Assembly (NCBI GenBank): GCA_030407315.1
Contig: JALQPE010002681.1
Coordinates: 1-64,000 of the forward strand
From: Asparagopsis taxiformis
Taxonomy: Eukaryota; Rhodophyta; Florideophyceae; Bonnemaisoniales; Bonnemaisoniaceae
DNA: 64,000 nt
Direction: 5' to 3'
Shown: piece after piece, positions 43,322 through 54,306 of the stretch
Layout of the letters: the number at the start of each line of letters is the position of its first letter
Position numbering within the stretch: the first letter of the stretch is position 1
The notes under the pieces: model-generated
What the model was told of the DNA's origin: nothing
The model's input: only the letters and a program-made list of their open reading frames with translations
Database searches by the model: none
Program-made: the position numbers and the translations under genes

Positions 43322-43934
43322 ACAGGTATTTTGTATTCTGGCTGGATACGTATTTCGTATTCTGGCTGGATACATATTCCGTATTCTGGCTAGATACGTA
43401 TTTCCTGTTCTAATCGGGTATTTATTTCCTATTCTGACCAGATATGTATTCCCTATTCTAGAGAGACGTATTGTATACGAGCAGTTTCGTAAATGAGAGA
43501 ATAAAATACGGTCCAATATGGGCCCTGAATTTACCATCCGCTGTAATTTCTTCCCTCCCGGTTTTCGCTGATATATTGTATACTGGATGTCGGGTCCTAG
43601 TATTCCGCCATATGTACTAGAGAAAGTGGATGTCGGGTCCTAGTATTCCGCCAAACGTACTAGAGAAAGTGGATGTCGGGTCCTAGGATCCCGCTGTATG
43701 TACTAGAGAAAGTGGATGTCGGGCCCTAGGATCCCGCCAAACGTACTAGAGAAAGTGGATGTCCGGCCCTAGTATTCCGCCATATGTACTAGAGAAAGTG
43801 GACGTCCGCATCCAAAAATTTTTTATTTTTTTTTGGACGCGGACGTTCATTTGTTCTAGTAAATCTCGGGGTCGACTAGGACCCGTACTAGAGAGACTGG
43901 ACGTCCGCGTCCAATTCCGAAAACACAGACGATA
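43322..43934. repeat. Repeat E, copy I, third segment: terminal tandem repeats
   Basis: Continues E after the gypsy insertion. About six units of 24 bp (GTATTCTGGCTGGATACG core) run to about 43470. Then come five units of 43 bp (GTGGATGTCGGGTCCTAG..., 43583-43811), then a hairpin whose arms GACGTCCGCATCC and GGACGCGGACGTTC flank an A/T tract. The end is marked by the minus-strand sequence TATCGTCTGTGTT at 43922-43934. The same succession occurs at 57765-58268. Confidence 0.85.
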
Positions 43935-44530
43935 GCCGTGCTTGGACCAGCCCCGCCGGACGCCACAACCTCAACCGTCGCTGTAGCATCGTCCGAAGCT
44001 CGGTTCGCACCCTTCAACTCTTGCAACTCGTTATAAACCTTGACGTATTCCGCGCGCAGCGCCGCATCGAGCTGAGTGACGTCAATCGGAGCGCGAGGAG
44101 CCTCGGAGAACAATGAATAGCGACCGTCGCGAAAGCGTCGTCGCTCGGTGGCTAACAACGCCTCCATGCCAAGATACTGCGCGTACTCTCGCGAGTCGGT
44201 CGCGCGCATGACGTGTAATTCGTTGGAAGATAACGCGGATAACACGGAATCGATAGTCACGACGTCGCCCGCCTCTAAGTTCGCGAACGCGTCGCGCGAC
44301 GGGTTTCGTGGGGACTTTAGAAGGATGTGTGGAATTTCGGTATGGCGATGTACGCCCAGCGCGCCATGCGACCAATCGACAGCATCGCGTTCTGCGTTCC
44401 AAGGCAGCCATTGACCGCTCTCCCTGAGATCGACGCCCGGCGCTACTTCAAAGACGGGAGTCTCGTCCCACGCGCACGAGCGGTGTGTCATACCACGCGG
44501 TGGTCTGCCCTGGTGGGGTCGTGTCAACAT
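43935..44530 (-). pseudogene. GC-rich ORF remnant ending in repeat E
   Basis: An open frame with first ATG at 44530 runs leftward through TATCGTC into repeat E and stops at 43856, giving an artificial E-encoded tail (GIGRGRPVSLVRVL). Before the tail is a hydrophilic protein with an acidic middle (NLEAGDVVTIDSVLSALSSN) and a helical C-terminal stretch (LDAALRAEYVKVYNELQELK). No family recognised. Base composition and layout resemble the gypsy-1 opposite-strand ORF and the remnant at 58269-59680. My guess is that it is a relic of such an ORF cut by E. Confidence 0.4.
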
Positions 44531-45034
44531 CCTATTGGATGACCCCGGGTCGGGAATGACCAATAGAAACAGCCTCGCTGTATCTCGCCCAAGTCAAGGG
44601 AATGGACCCACTGGGGCAACTCAAGACCCCACAAAGGGCAAATTTTAACTAAGCTGACTCAGCTAACTTTACACTGTAACACTAACAGTTGGTGATCTCG
44701 CGGGCTCCCGCAGTCGCCATAATCAGGGATCTGATTGGTGCACATAAGGATATTTATTCCTAACTGTCTACCTACCAAAACTGTTTACAGTAACTTAGAC
44801 TAGTATAAAACGCCTCTGGATTAGCCAGAGTGCTTAACCTTTTAGAGGTAACGTAAACTCACGTGGAATTTACGACTCCACTGAACAGTGTTTGCATTGC
44901 TCTATTCCATCCTTCCAGGACGAATTAGCTTTAGCTATACAGCTCGACGGGTTACGTCTCTCGCTCCATCAATACGCACTTCGTGCGTGGGCACCCCCAA
45001 CCTTCACCCGGCATTACCGGAAGACCTTTCGTGG
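44531..45034. other. Interior of the E-flanked segment, no gene
   Basis: No coding frame with recognisable features. A TATA-like TATAAAAC is at about 44804. The segment is bounded on the right by an inverted E end at 45035. Confidence 0.35.
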
Positions 45035-46467
45035 TATCGTCTGTGTTCTCGGAAATGGACGCGGACGTCCACAACCTCTAGTACACCTAGTATTACCAGG
45101 CGGACGTCCATGTTCTCCAGTATTTTTGGATGTCCGCCTAGAACCGGACGTCCATGCGGTCTAGTACGTCTAGTATTACTAGGGCGACATTCATTGTTTC
45201 TAGTACCACGGATGTCCCCCTTGGGATGGACTTCCGCCATGTCTATGTCCACCTAGGACGGGCGCCGGTTCAGAAATTCAAAAATTTCGACCCCAGAAAT
45301 TTCTGCCGCCGTGCTCGACATGGATGTCCGCATCCATCACGGCGACCACTCTATTTTTCCTTGTCGGTCGACTCCAATTTCGTCTTTAATTTTTTCATCC
45401 TCTCGCTCACACCCCCTTCCAGTTGGTGCTCACCTCCCCCGTACTGTACCTGAAAAACCCCCAATACCACTCTAGCACGCATTTTCAGCTACCTATCCCC
45501 GCTTCCACGGTGCACACCTCCATTCCATACCTACTTTTCTGCTCTACCGTACAGATTTCGTATAACCAGTCCTCATACTACCTCAGAATAGCGAAAAACA
45601 CCCCCTATCTCCTCGACCATGCTCTCCCCCAACACCTTTGCAACGTATTGTTCTTCAATACCCTCTCTCCTCTACCTTCAACCCCTCTCCTTCGCCCTCT
45701 CCACAAACTTCCCCTGCAGCTTACTCTTCGAAAACCTCTCACTCCCCATCCCGTACCCGACCTGTTCCACCCCTCCCTCCCTCACCTGCTCCATGCCCCC
45801 ACGACATCCGCATCTTCGATACCGTATACACCACCACCACTGGCCGACGCTCCCGCTACCCCGCCATCTCCCCAGAAACCTCCCCGCTCTGAACCACATA
45901 TCAACCCCCCACTTCGCACCCATACTCCCACTCCCCTCCCTCCCCAAATACAATAACCCCCTTCTTCTCCATCACATCCCCACTCACCACAGCCAGAACA
46001 GACGCCACCCCCTCCCCCTCTTTCTCCTCACTTTCCTAAAACCCCCTCCTCTCGGCGCCTTCAACCGCACCCTCCTACGGTCCCACCTAAACACCTCCTC
46101 CGCCCTAACTACCCCAACACCCCGCAGCGTCTCCCCAATCCCCATAATATGCTCGTCGGCACTCTCTCCGAATCACACTCCAATCTAAACCCGCACTCCG
46201 TACATTTCCACCTCCCCCTGTACCATCCCAAGATTGCATCCCTCCACAGAACACATCCTCATACCACAGAAGAATTTTCTTCCTCTCATACCTCATCCTT
46301 AAAACCTCCATCTGCTCCATGTAAATTTCGATGTAAATATTTTCTCCACTATGCAATCTCAAACATGTATGAACGTATGCCTTTCCGCTTTGTCACCCTT
46401 GAATATTGGTACTCATGTATTCATAAAATAGGGCCACCCACATTCCTATCCCGTTCTGCAAGCTTTA
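45035..46467. repeat. Inverted, diverged E end followed by C-rich DNA
   Basis: At 45035 the plus strand starts TATCGTCTGTGTTCTCGG, the inverted counterpart of the E ends at 43934 and 58268. It continues with GGACGTCC-rich units to about 45310. From 45400 to 46300 the plus strand is strongly C/T/A biased with proline-rich open frames on all sides, which I regard as compositional artefacts. Confidence 0.55.
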
Positions 46468-47078
46468 CAAAACACCAGACGCATACTCCACAACTATACA
46501 ACAAACACTACTCGCTATTTCAGACGACGCGGTACACAAGTAGCGTAGTCTCAACCTTCCGTGAGGCCTTCCCTGATGCGTACAAGTGCGAAACACGTCT
46601 AGACGTATATCAGAAGTGAGTGCGGGAATTTTCGGCACAGGAGATGCTGGGCCACCAAATTGATTTTTCGAAAATTTTAGAATTTCTGGGCTGACCAGCA
46701 ATGCAATCGAGCTGGACATCCACCGGACGTCCATTTCAGGTTGATCGTGAGAGAATGGGGCGGGACCATGATGAAACAAGGACCAAGACCTGTCCCTGCC
46801 GTATTGAGCCTGGAATCGACCCATCGTTAGGCGCCATTTAGCCTTACAGTTATTGCTTACAGAAGCCAGTGATGGCCCCCGATCGGGGCGGTGGTCGGTT
46901 CCTGGGGCCGTTGTGGCCAAATTAGACACCCTGATTTGAATTAAAATTTGGGCTATTCTCAAAAACATGCACATGTGAACATGTTTTTGAGATGGGGGTG
47001 TGCCGTACGGCACAATCGACCCGCTGAAAGCGATGATTTTTTGTAATTTTTTACTGCCCGAAATTTTGAAACTTATGG
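46468..47078 (+). repeat. Repeat F, left copy
   Basis: Matches the reverse complement of 55152-55860 over most of its length. It includes a core at 46867-47078 with hairpin 46958-46991 (CTCAAAAACATG, 10-base loop, complement). No gene. Confidence 0.8.
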
Positions 47079-48047
47079 GCATCTATATTCACTAAGGATT
47101 CTGGCCAATGTTACAAAACGTCCTTGCCTCTTCCACACTCCTCCACTTTTTGCTTCATCGTCTACATACCGCACATAAATACATCAACTGGAAATGATCT
47201 ATTCCCTCCCAAGATTACGTCGTCCAAGTCACTGATTCCAATTTCATGATCTGCAGAGTAGATATGAGACTGCACAACACATCCAACACCGTAGTTGAAA
47301 TACGCCTCGCTTCGTTCAATGTTCTTCCCTACTACTGACTGATTCCCACCCAAACTCCTACATTCTCCCTTCAACTACATAAAGCAGTACGATTTCCAGC
47401 GCCAGCTGCACCACCCAAATACCCGACAAATTAGTAAAGTTGTGCCGTCTCACCAATACATCATTTCCCTCATTCACCAAAAACATACTGGTTCCGATTG
47501 CTTTTCGCCGAATTCCACCCGTACAGTCATACACCAATCCGACTCTTTAGACATCTGACTTATTACCAGTCCGACATCACAGTTCTCACTGGTTCCTTCA
47601 GCCAACACCAACCAATGAATAGCGCATGTCACCAATTCCACCTTCCCATACTCCTCCCCCGACCACCCGCGCTATAAAACCTGACGTACACATCCAGACT
47701 CGTTCCTCATTCCACCTCTACTACAAGTAAAACAATCCATCATAAGTTCCCCAAAGAACTCTACATCTCCCACTGCTTTATCGTCTACGAAACATGCATC
47801 CTCGCACAGTCACCTCTCACTTCTCCACAGCCCATCGACAGGCAACTTCCCCAACAACCAACCTGGCCGAATACCCCTCTCCCAAAAAAATTCACTATCC
47901 TCCCTAGTTGCCCTTTCCAATGACCCACAACCGCCTCCCTCCATGGCGACCTTCTCTTCTATTCCCTCATCTCTGGCGACCCCATCCCATACCTCTTCGA
48001 CCTGTCCGCAAATTCAACGCGCTCCTCTCAAATTATCCAACCATCTT
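47079..48047. other. No gene I can support
   Basis: The minus strand between about 47160 and 47650 has short protein-like stretches in changing frames (for example YSADHEIGISDLDDVILGGN). They could be a decayed gene but give no recognisable domain. The rest is pyrimidine-rich on the plus strand. Confidence 0.25.
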
Positions 48048-48674
48048 TCATCCGTATCCGCACCGGGGACGAAACGCGCTTCGAGATCTAAAGCACCGGT
48101 GTTGCACACTAAGATGTTTCGCGACCGCTCTCGAGCGCTTCGATTCTTTTCTGCAACTTTCAGCACGGCGGACATGACGTTTCCTCTTCAGTATTTCCAT
48201 CATGTTCTGCACCGCTCTTATTTTATCCCTTGTTTCCACCACTGCCCATGTGGGAGCTGCGCTTCTTCCACTCTGTTTCCAGCTCTCATTTTTCTTTTCA
48301 GCTTCCCTCTGCATGCGGAGAGCCCGTCGTCGTGCGCGGCGCCCTTCACGCTTACTGACAGACATATTACTGGAAAGCTTGACGGGCTGCAGTTGCAGTG
48401 ATGCAGTACACTCGAGTTTGATGTCGACTATATCTGCATGATGGTGGATGGCGTCCCTGTCTTCATCGCCAGTGTCATCAGGGAAGGGCTGCAAAGTCTT
48501 CGAGTGCATGACTGATGAGCTTCTTTTCAGCGAGAACGAGCTGAACGTTTGCAGTAGCGTCATGTGCAGCGGCATCAGCATATTCGTTTCTGGCAGAACC
48601 ATGTGTATCTGTGAAGAGTGCGGTGGTGGTGGTATCGAGGATGGAGGCGACAGTGATGGCCCCGCTCGGGGCAC
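48048..48674 (-). CDS. Hypothetical basic protein, 208 aa
   Basis: An open frame whose C-terminal half is very basic and helical (KREGRRARRRALRMQREAEK, then further Arg/Lys clusters). The N-terminus (Pro/Ser-rich) runs into the middle copy of repeat F core, so the true start may be elsewhere and the gene may be truncated. No family is recognised. It may be a fragment of a larger nuclear protein or a chance frame. Confidence 0.3.
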   Translation of the reverse strand: MPRAGPSLSPPSSIPPPPHSSQIHMVLPETNMLMPLHMTLLQTFSSFSLKRSSSVMHSKTLQPFPDDTGDEDRDAIHHHADIVDIKLECTASLQLQPVKLSSNMSVSKREGRRARRRALRMQREAEKKNESWKQSGRSAAPTWAVVETRDKIRAVQNMMEILKRKRHVRRAESCRKESKRSRAVAKHLSVQHRCFRSRSAFRPRCGYG

Positions 48675-48859
48675 AGGCCGGCTTATGGGGCCGTTGTGGC
48701 CAAATTAGACACCCTGATTTGAATTAAATTTCGGGCTGTTCTCAAAAACATGCACATGTGAACATGTTTTTGAGATGGGGTGTGCCGTACGGCACAATCG
48801 AACGCCGAAATCGATGATTTTTTGTACTTTTTTTCTGACCGAAATTTTAGAATTTCTGG
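48651..48859 (+). repeat. Repeat F core, middle copy
   Basis: About 210 bp matching 46867-47078 in the same orientation and 55152-55362 in reverse. It includes the CTCAAAAACATG hairpin and the palindromic GTGCCGTACGGCAC. Confidence 0.85.
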
Positions 48860-49742
48860 ATCCTGGCAACTTCATCTATTTGACGTTGCCACTTCATCAC
48901 TCATGTACTATATTTACATCCTTAAACACATCAGAGTCATCGTTGCTGGACAGCATCGTTTCTGTTTATTGTAGGTGATATAGCGGTATAAAAAGTAACA
49001 ACTCCGTCGCCGTTTCGCCGGAAGCCTTTTACGTAATTCCCATCAAGCCATCCGCAATGAAATGATAAACCCCAAACATGCGCACCCCAAGATGCGGACT
49101 TCCAGCCGCGATAAATCAGCGTCGAATCAAGCCCGCAATCACACCTGTTTCCTCCGTGTATAGCTTTGCCGCAACGTCCCACACATACAAGCCACCCAAC
49201 GAGATCCCTCTATTCGTCCAACTCGAGTAGTAATTGAGAAAACTCTTCCCCGACATGATCATCAATCATTCTATAACCGTACGCTTCACCGCTCTTTGAA
49301 AAAGGGCATCCAACGCACTTTTTGCTTGCATGTATGGCAATTGTCATAGAGCTGAGAGAGCTATCTTACAGATTGTATAATGCGCGTAAATGTGGGAGAC
49401 TTGATGTTTGCCAAGGATGTCTAAAAATTTTAGACAGCGTCGGAACGATCAGCGCACATGAGCACTCAGAATACGATGAAAAATCGCCCGGTTCAATCGC
49501 GACTGAAAAAGAAACCAACGCCGCATGAAGAGCGTTTTGCGAATCTTCAACGGCATTATTCGTGATGTACGGTGTAATGCTATTCACAGAAGTCCCGTCA
49601 CCTAGGAACAACATCGTCTGTAAAAGCAGATCCAGAATACAACATCGATCAGTTTCTTAATGCCACAATCCATCCAGAAGATCCTCATCAGCGGGCAACG
49701 AGGACGTTTTCATACGTTCCACCAACACAACTACAATCGCTG

Positions 49743-50435
49743 TTACTTGATCGGCAGACGTTTGCGATGACTTCCATTAGGCATATTCGAAGCCGCAATC
49801 AAACACGCCCAACCTTCAGCAGCCGCGAAAAACGCCCTTTCATCGCTAGCTCTCAAGCACGTTGCCAATAATTGCGAACAGGCGTTCACAACGACATTGC
49901 TTTCCGCAGATGAAGCTTGCATCAATTCTTCATCCGGGTCTGGCTTGTCCCGCACGGCATGGAAAGCAGAGTTGAGTTGGGTTCAAATCAAGTGCAACAG
50001 CTGATAGGAAGTTTGCGAATAACCGTTGACCTCGCACAAGGCGGCAGCGGCATGTTCTGCAATTTGCGGGATACCAATTGCGGTGATGAGTGTCAGCAGA
50101 ATGTCCGGGTCGCTCGAGTAGGCCAGCCAGGCTTGCAAACAAGAGACAGTGAGACGGGCAATACGCAAGGCCGCATTATCAAGATGGGCGAAAAGATTTG
50201 CCTGCAAACTGGCTAGCATGAAGAGAGGGGTCTGCAGAACAACGTGTGCATTTTGGGCACAAAAGTGGTACAAAAGCTGCGTCTCGGCGCGTTGACACTT
50301 GAGCATGACGGCCGACATAACATATGCACACATGGTCAACCTGCAAAGATCTTTGATGCACTTGTTTCTTACGCGGAGCGCAGCGCAGCGACGTGGAGTA
50401 TGCGATGGGATCTGGAAGAAAAAATAAATGGTCAC
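49743..50435 (-). pseudogene. Decayed importin-like (HEAT-repeat transport receptor) fragment
   Basis: Consecutive minus-strand frames read as helical repeats: RIARLTVSCLQAWLAYSSDP, DILLTLITAIGIPQIAEHAA, then ACSQLLATCLRASDERAFFA. The pattern (a Leu-Gln-Ala-Trp-Leu helix, a helix pair, a later SQLLATCL helix) resembles the middle of the transportin-3/importin-13 (Mtr10-type) family, which carries cargo through nuclear pores. A stop separates the parts near 49983. No full-length frame exists. A short downstream frame with several cysteines (48937-49182) and others at 49366-49614 may be later parts of the same wreck. The assignment is by pattern only. Confidence 0.3.
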
Positions 50436-50969
50436 GGTCGTGCCATCGCGATCCAGTTCATCCTCCGAAGGTGCAACGGGGTGGGCAGGTCGACAAGCTT
50501 GTCCACGTGAGTAGCAAGTGCACGCCAGGAAGGGCGGTTTGGCTGGGAGGCTGCGTCGGGTTTTGTTCGAGTGGTTGTAATGGGGGGTTCAGTTTTGGAG
50601 AGAGAGATTTCATCTGTCGTTGTCAAAAAGGTCGTCAACAGCAATTTGTGGGGCGGCATCTGACGAGAAGGACAGAGGAGGTTGTGGCGATATAGGGGGA
50701 AGGATAGGGTGGTTACAAGTTGTCACATCTAGTTCACCGAGGCCGTTGATGATTGGAACGGAATAAGAGGTGTCGTCATCATCGTGGTTTCACGGTGGAA
50801 CACTAAGAACAGATGTGTTTTGGGTGGGTGGCACGTCGTGTGAATCGTGTGAAATACGTTTTCCCCATGGGCGGCGCTTTCTGCCCGCAGAACGTGTTGT
50901 TCATCTGGTAAAAGTGACTGGGAAGCGAGATTCTGGATGGTCCTTCACGACGGGATCTCGGTCGTCTAG

Positions 50970-51009
50970 AATCCTGCCACTGGAAGCTTAAGCCTCCAGT
51001 GCCAGGATT
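50970..51009. repeat. 40-bp near-perfect palindrome
   Basis: Arms AATCCTGCCACTGGAAGCTT and its complement with two mismatches and no loop. Confidence 0.85.
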
Positions 51010-51517
51010 TCCTTTCGTCAACCATCACTTCGTGGAAGTTCTGAACTTGCGCATTAACGTTCAAGGTCGGTGTGGGTGAGATGGATGGCGCTTTCGCAGT
51101 CGTCGCCACGAAGCTATGCACGGAGATGGGTGTGACGCTTGGGGGCGGCCGCTCGATAGTGAAGTTCATGGGTGGAGGTGGTGCGTGCGACGGAGCTCCG
51201 TCGCTAGGGAAGCCCAGGCTGCAGAGTCGAAGCGATCGGGATGTGAAGGCGAAAGAGCGAATGTGGAGGGCGAGGCAGACGGTTCGGTGTCGAGAAGAGC
51301 AACAAGTGGTTTGGGCCAGCAAGCATACAAGGCCAGTTGGGGCAGCACAGCAAGAAATAAACGTTCAGTTTTGCCAAATCATTGTATACGGCGCCACGTG
51401 TTACACATGGCATTTTGTATATTTACAAGTCTTTTTCACTATGGAGCGTCCCTTGCAAAGTGTAGAAACGTCGGCGCATACTCTTCAACAATCTCCCGCC
51501 ATGGCAGGTATCATACC

Positions 51518-51551
51518 ATCTTGTGGATATCGTGCACGATATCCACAAGAT
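51518..51551. repeat. 34-bp perfect palindrome
   Basis: Arms ATCTTGTGGATATCGTG and its exact complement, no spacer. It looks like a snap-back duplication. Confidence 0.95.
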
Positions 51552-51968
51552 TATGTACCGCTTTCCTCGCCCCCGCATTCATCCACATATGGATGCCTTT
51601 TCTCGACACGGCTACTGCGCGACTATGAGCGATTGTCAGTGGCAATGGGAAATCAACAACGACAACTGTGCACGCAATGGAGCTCAGTCTTTTGTCCATT
51701 TCCTCTTCCTCTCGCCCGTCTTCAACAACTTTCCCACTCCCTGGCCTCTCCCCATCTCCACAAGCGCTTAGATTGTTCGCGTCGCTGAGGCGTAGAAACG
51801 CCTCCATCATCCGATCATTCTCGCGTTGAAAGAGGTGTTTCCGATACGTCAATTTACCACAAATCCTGCAGCCGCTTTTTGCCGTGCTTGTTATTTTTTG
51901 ACGTAAGAGAATTTAGTCCAGCACCATTACGGTCGGGATGGGCAGCTGGAAGCATATATATATCTGAA

Positions 51969-53706
51969 ATGAATATCAACAAGAAGAAAGAGCTAGGAGC
52001 TCTGCTGCTTTTGGCCCGTACTGAATGTAGAGAGAGATGTTGATGAGCTCTGTGAGAAATATCTGCTTGAGAATGGGTCCAGGGAAGAGTTGAACAAAAT
52101 AGTATGGAGAAAAGCACATGGAATATTTAGGACAGTCATTGGTGCTCGGCCTGCAACGCAGCTATGTGATATGTCTATAGAGGACAAGAACGAAGGAAAC
52201 TCCATGGTGATTCTGGCGAAGATGCTCTTTGCTGGAGCACCGAATGTGAGCAGAGACGTTAACCGTGCAATTGGTCTGTGAGAAATATCTGTGCGAGAAT
52301 GAATCCGGGAAAGCGCAGATCTCCCTTGCGACGGAGATAGTGGATGAATGACGTAGAACTATTTCGGATATGGGTTTCGCAATGCAGCTGTGTGAGATTT
52401 GTCCAAAGAAGAAAGAGCATGAGGAGCCTATGTTGATTCTGTCCAAGATCCTTATGATTGGATATTCTAACGTCGAGAAGCACATTGATCGTGCACTGAA
52501 GCTTTGTGATATCTTCCTCAATACAAGAGATAACTCAGGGCAGGTAACTGCTCTTGCGAAGCAACTATTGTGTGGGGCGAAGGACACAGCAAAGGATGTG
52601 AAACTTGCTATGCTGCTATGTGAGATGTGCTTCGACAAGTAGAAGTATAGAGAGGGAATGATAGTGCTGGGGGAAATACTGATGAGTAATACCCTGATGT
52701 GACAAAAGACGTTGATAGTGCAATGAAACTGTTTTATGAATCCCTCAGCTTCGAGCTTCAGTACGAAGTTAACGCACTGGTAAGGGATATTGTTTATGGA
52801 ACAGGGCTGCCAGCCCTGTCAGTGACATCGAAGAATGTGGCGGTTACGAAAGACCTGTTGGAGAGTTTGATAGAAGAGAGCAATGAGCTATTCGAACTAG
52901 CTGATCTGACGGAAATCCGGTTGAGAACACGGAGTGATGCAGAAGATATTTGTCGTGGTTTGGTGCTCTGTGAGATTTTTCTCAACTGTAGGGGAAAGGC
53001 TGAACGCGTATCCCATATAGCGATGGAAGTGATGCTTGAAAAATGAGGAGAATTGAGAAGGCGTGGCAATTGTGCGAGATGTGCATGGAATCATGGAGTG
53101 AATGAATGCACACAGGTTATTTTTGCTAGGCCACTGATCAGCGACACAGCGAACAGCAAGGACGTTGAGCTTGCAATATATCTATGTCAAGTCTCCATCG
53201 ATCGAAGCTAGTATTGCACAGAAGTGGCACTACTCGCATGAGACGTTGCGTTTGGAGCGGGTGGAATGGTGCGGGACAAAGCGCTATCAATCAAGCTATG
53301 TGAAATGAACATCGAAAGGAGAAAAGACTCGTGCACATTCATTGTGCTAACAGAAATATTGATAGCAGAAAGACGCCGACTAGAGAACAATATCTATCAT
53401 GCCTTGCAGCTTTGTGAACGATCTTTGCGTGAGAATGGGTGCAAAAATGAGGTCACGCATTTGGTATGGAGAATAGCTTCCGGCACGGGATGGATGGAAG
53501 CGAACGCGACAATTGCAGTGAAATTGTGCCAGATGTACATCGCGCAGAGGGATGTGCGGGCAATGATTGTTCTATCTGATATGTATTCAACGGGAAAATG
53601 GGGCGTGCAGATGGACATGAATCTGGCGCATGAATGGTATCAACGAGCGGTTGATGAAGGATGGATTTCATTCAAGACTGAAACGAACGGACAGTCGAAT
53701 TTTTGA
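51969..53706 (+). pseudogene. Sel1-like repeat protein, decayed
   Basis: Starts ATG AAT ATC AAC at 51969. Repeated helix-pair units recur about every 35-40 residues: RDVDELCEKYLLENG, RDVNRAIGL, KHIDRALKLCDIFLNTR, KDVKLAMLLCEMCFDK, KDVDSAMKLFYESL, MDMNLAHEWYQRAVDEGW. The D-x-x-x-A-x-x-[LW]-[CY]-[EQ] pattern is that of Sel1-like (TPR-related) repeats, protein-interaction scaffolds. At least five disruptions are visible: a frame change near 52020, a stop at 52279, TAG at 52640, TGA at 53044 and TAG near 53208. The last part (53266-53706) is open for 146 codons with a good ending. It is a former host gene or a member of a repeat-protein family now decaying. Confidence 0.75.
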
Positions 53707-53869
53707 ATTTTAGACTGTGCTACACCTTCCTTAAATTGACTTGAAATAGATGCTGTAGCCGTGCGCAAGAGTCCTTGTATCCTTGCCAGCTACTTTGTAG
53801 AATGTTATTAAACACGACGCTACCCTCCAAGGGTACCATAAGGTTGTGAACTACAGCTTACACATATCG

Positions 53870-54306
53870 TCACGTGCACAATGCTTCTTTTCTCGCCACC
53901 AACACGTGTATGTGGAATATATCCATTCCAAAGCCGGCTAGGAATTTCTTCAACTCGAGCGCCGAAATCTGTTTAGAATGGTCTGTGTCGAGCGTCTGAA
54001 AGACGAAGAGGTGAGGAATATGGGTGTCGTCATCCTGCTTAAGGCGAAGAAGTTGAGAAATTCTTTGAAACAAAGAGCAGGCGTATCGCCTTGGTCGTCG
54101 GGCGAGTCGGAATCGGTCTTTGCGGCATGTATTAAATTGATGATCTTCTGTGGACTGGGGCGCTCGTCACCGAGCAGCTGGAGAATCTGTGCAGATTCCT
54201 GCGCGTCTATGGTCGAGGACTCTTCACGGTCAAAGCTTTGGCTAATGCCTATGATGGCTGGCAGCGTGGTGTCGCGCTCGGTGATGGCATCGCGCGGCGG
54301 AGGCAT
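53870..54306 (-). pseudogene. Calmodulin-like EF-hand protein with one frameshift
   Basis: ATG at 54306. The first half (SFDREESSTIDAQESAQILQ, LLGDERPSPQKIINLIHAAK, ALCFKEFLNFF) follows the EF-hand helix-loop-helix layout of calmodulin/centrin but lacks a good calcium loop. After a one-base shift near 54040 the other frame continues FVFQTLDTDHSKQISALELK. Its loop DTDHSKQISALE has acidic or polar residues at positions 1, 3, 5 and 12, so it could bind calcium. It stops at 53870 without the remaining EF hands. It could be a pseudogene, or an intron or sequencing error at the shift. Confidence 0.55.

Larger units (their letters stand above)
50436..51968. other. Intergenic with two palindromes
   Basis: Several open frames of 70-240 codons on both strands lack ATG starts or recognisable content. 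Two palindromes lie here: 50970-51009 (20-base arms, two mismatches) and 51518-51551 (perfect). Confidence 0.4.

Noticed and set aside
43322..43811. CRISPR-like array from the 24-bp and 43-bp tandem repeats
   Set aside because: Units are directly adjacent without unique spacers and the DNA is eukaryotic. They are tandem repeats of E.
43856..43934. C-terminal tail of the 43935-44530 ORF as real protein
   Set aside because: These codons lie in repeat E, which also provides a chance tail at 58158-58268 in a different ORF.
45423..46188. Proline/serine-rich plus-strand open frames of 177-189 codons
   Set aside because: They arise from strong C/T bias of the plus strand, overlap each other in different frames, and show no domain or conserved repeat.
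50966..51322. 118-codon minus-strand frame
   Set aside because: It lacks an ATG start and ends inside a palindrome. No domain.
51072..51788. 238-codon plus-strand open frame and overlapping 170-codon frame
   Set aside because: No recognisable motif, low-complexity start, and it spans a snap-back palindrome. I could not support it as a gene.
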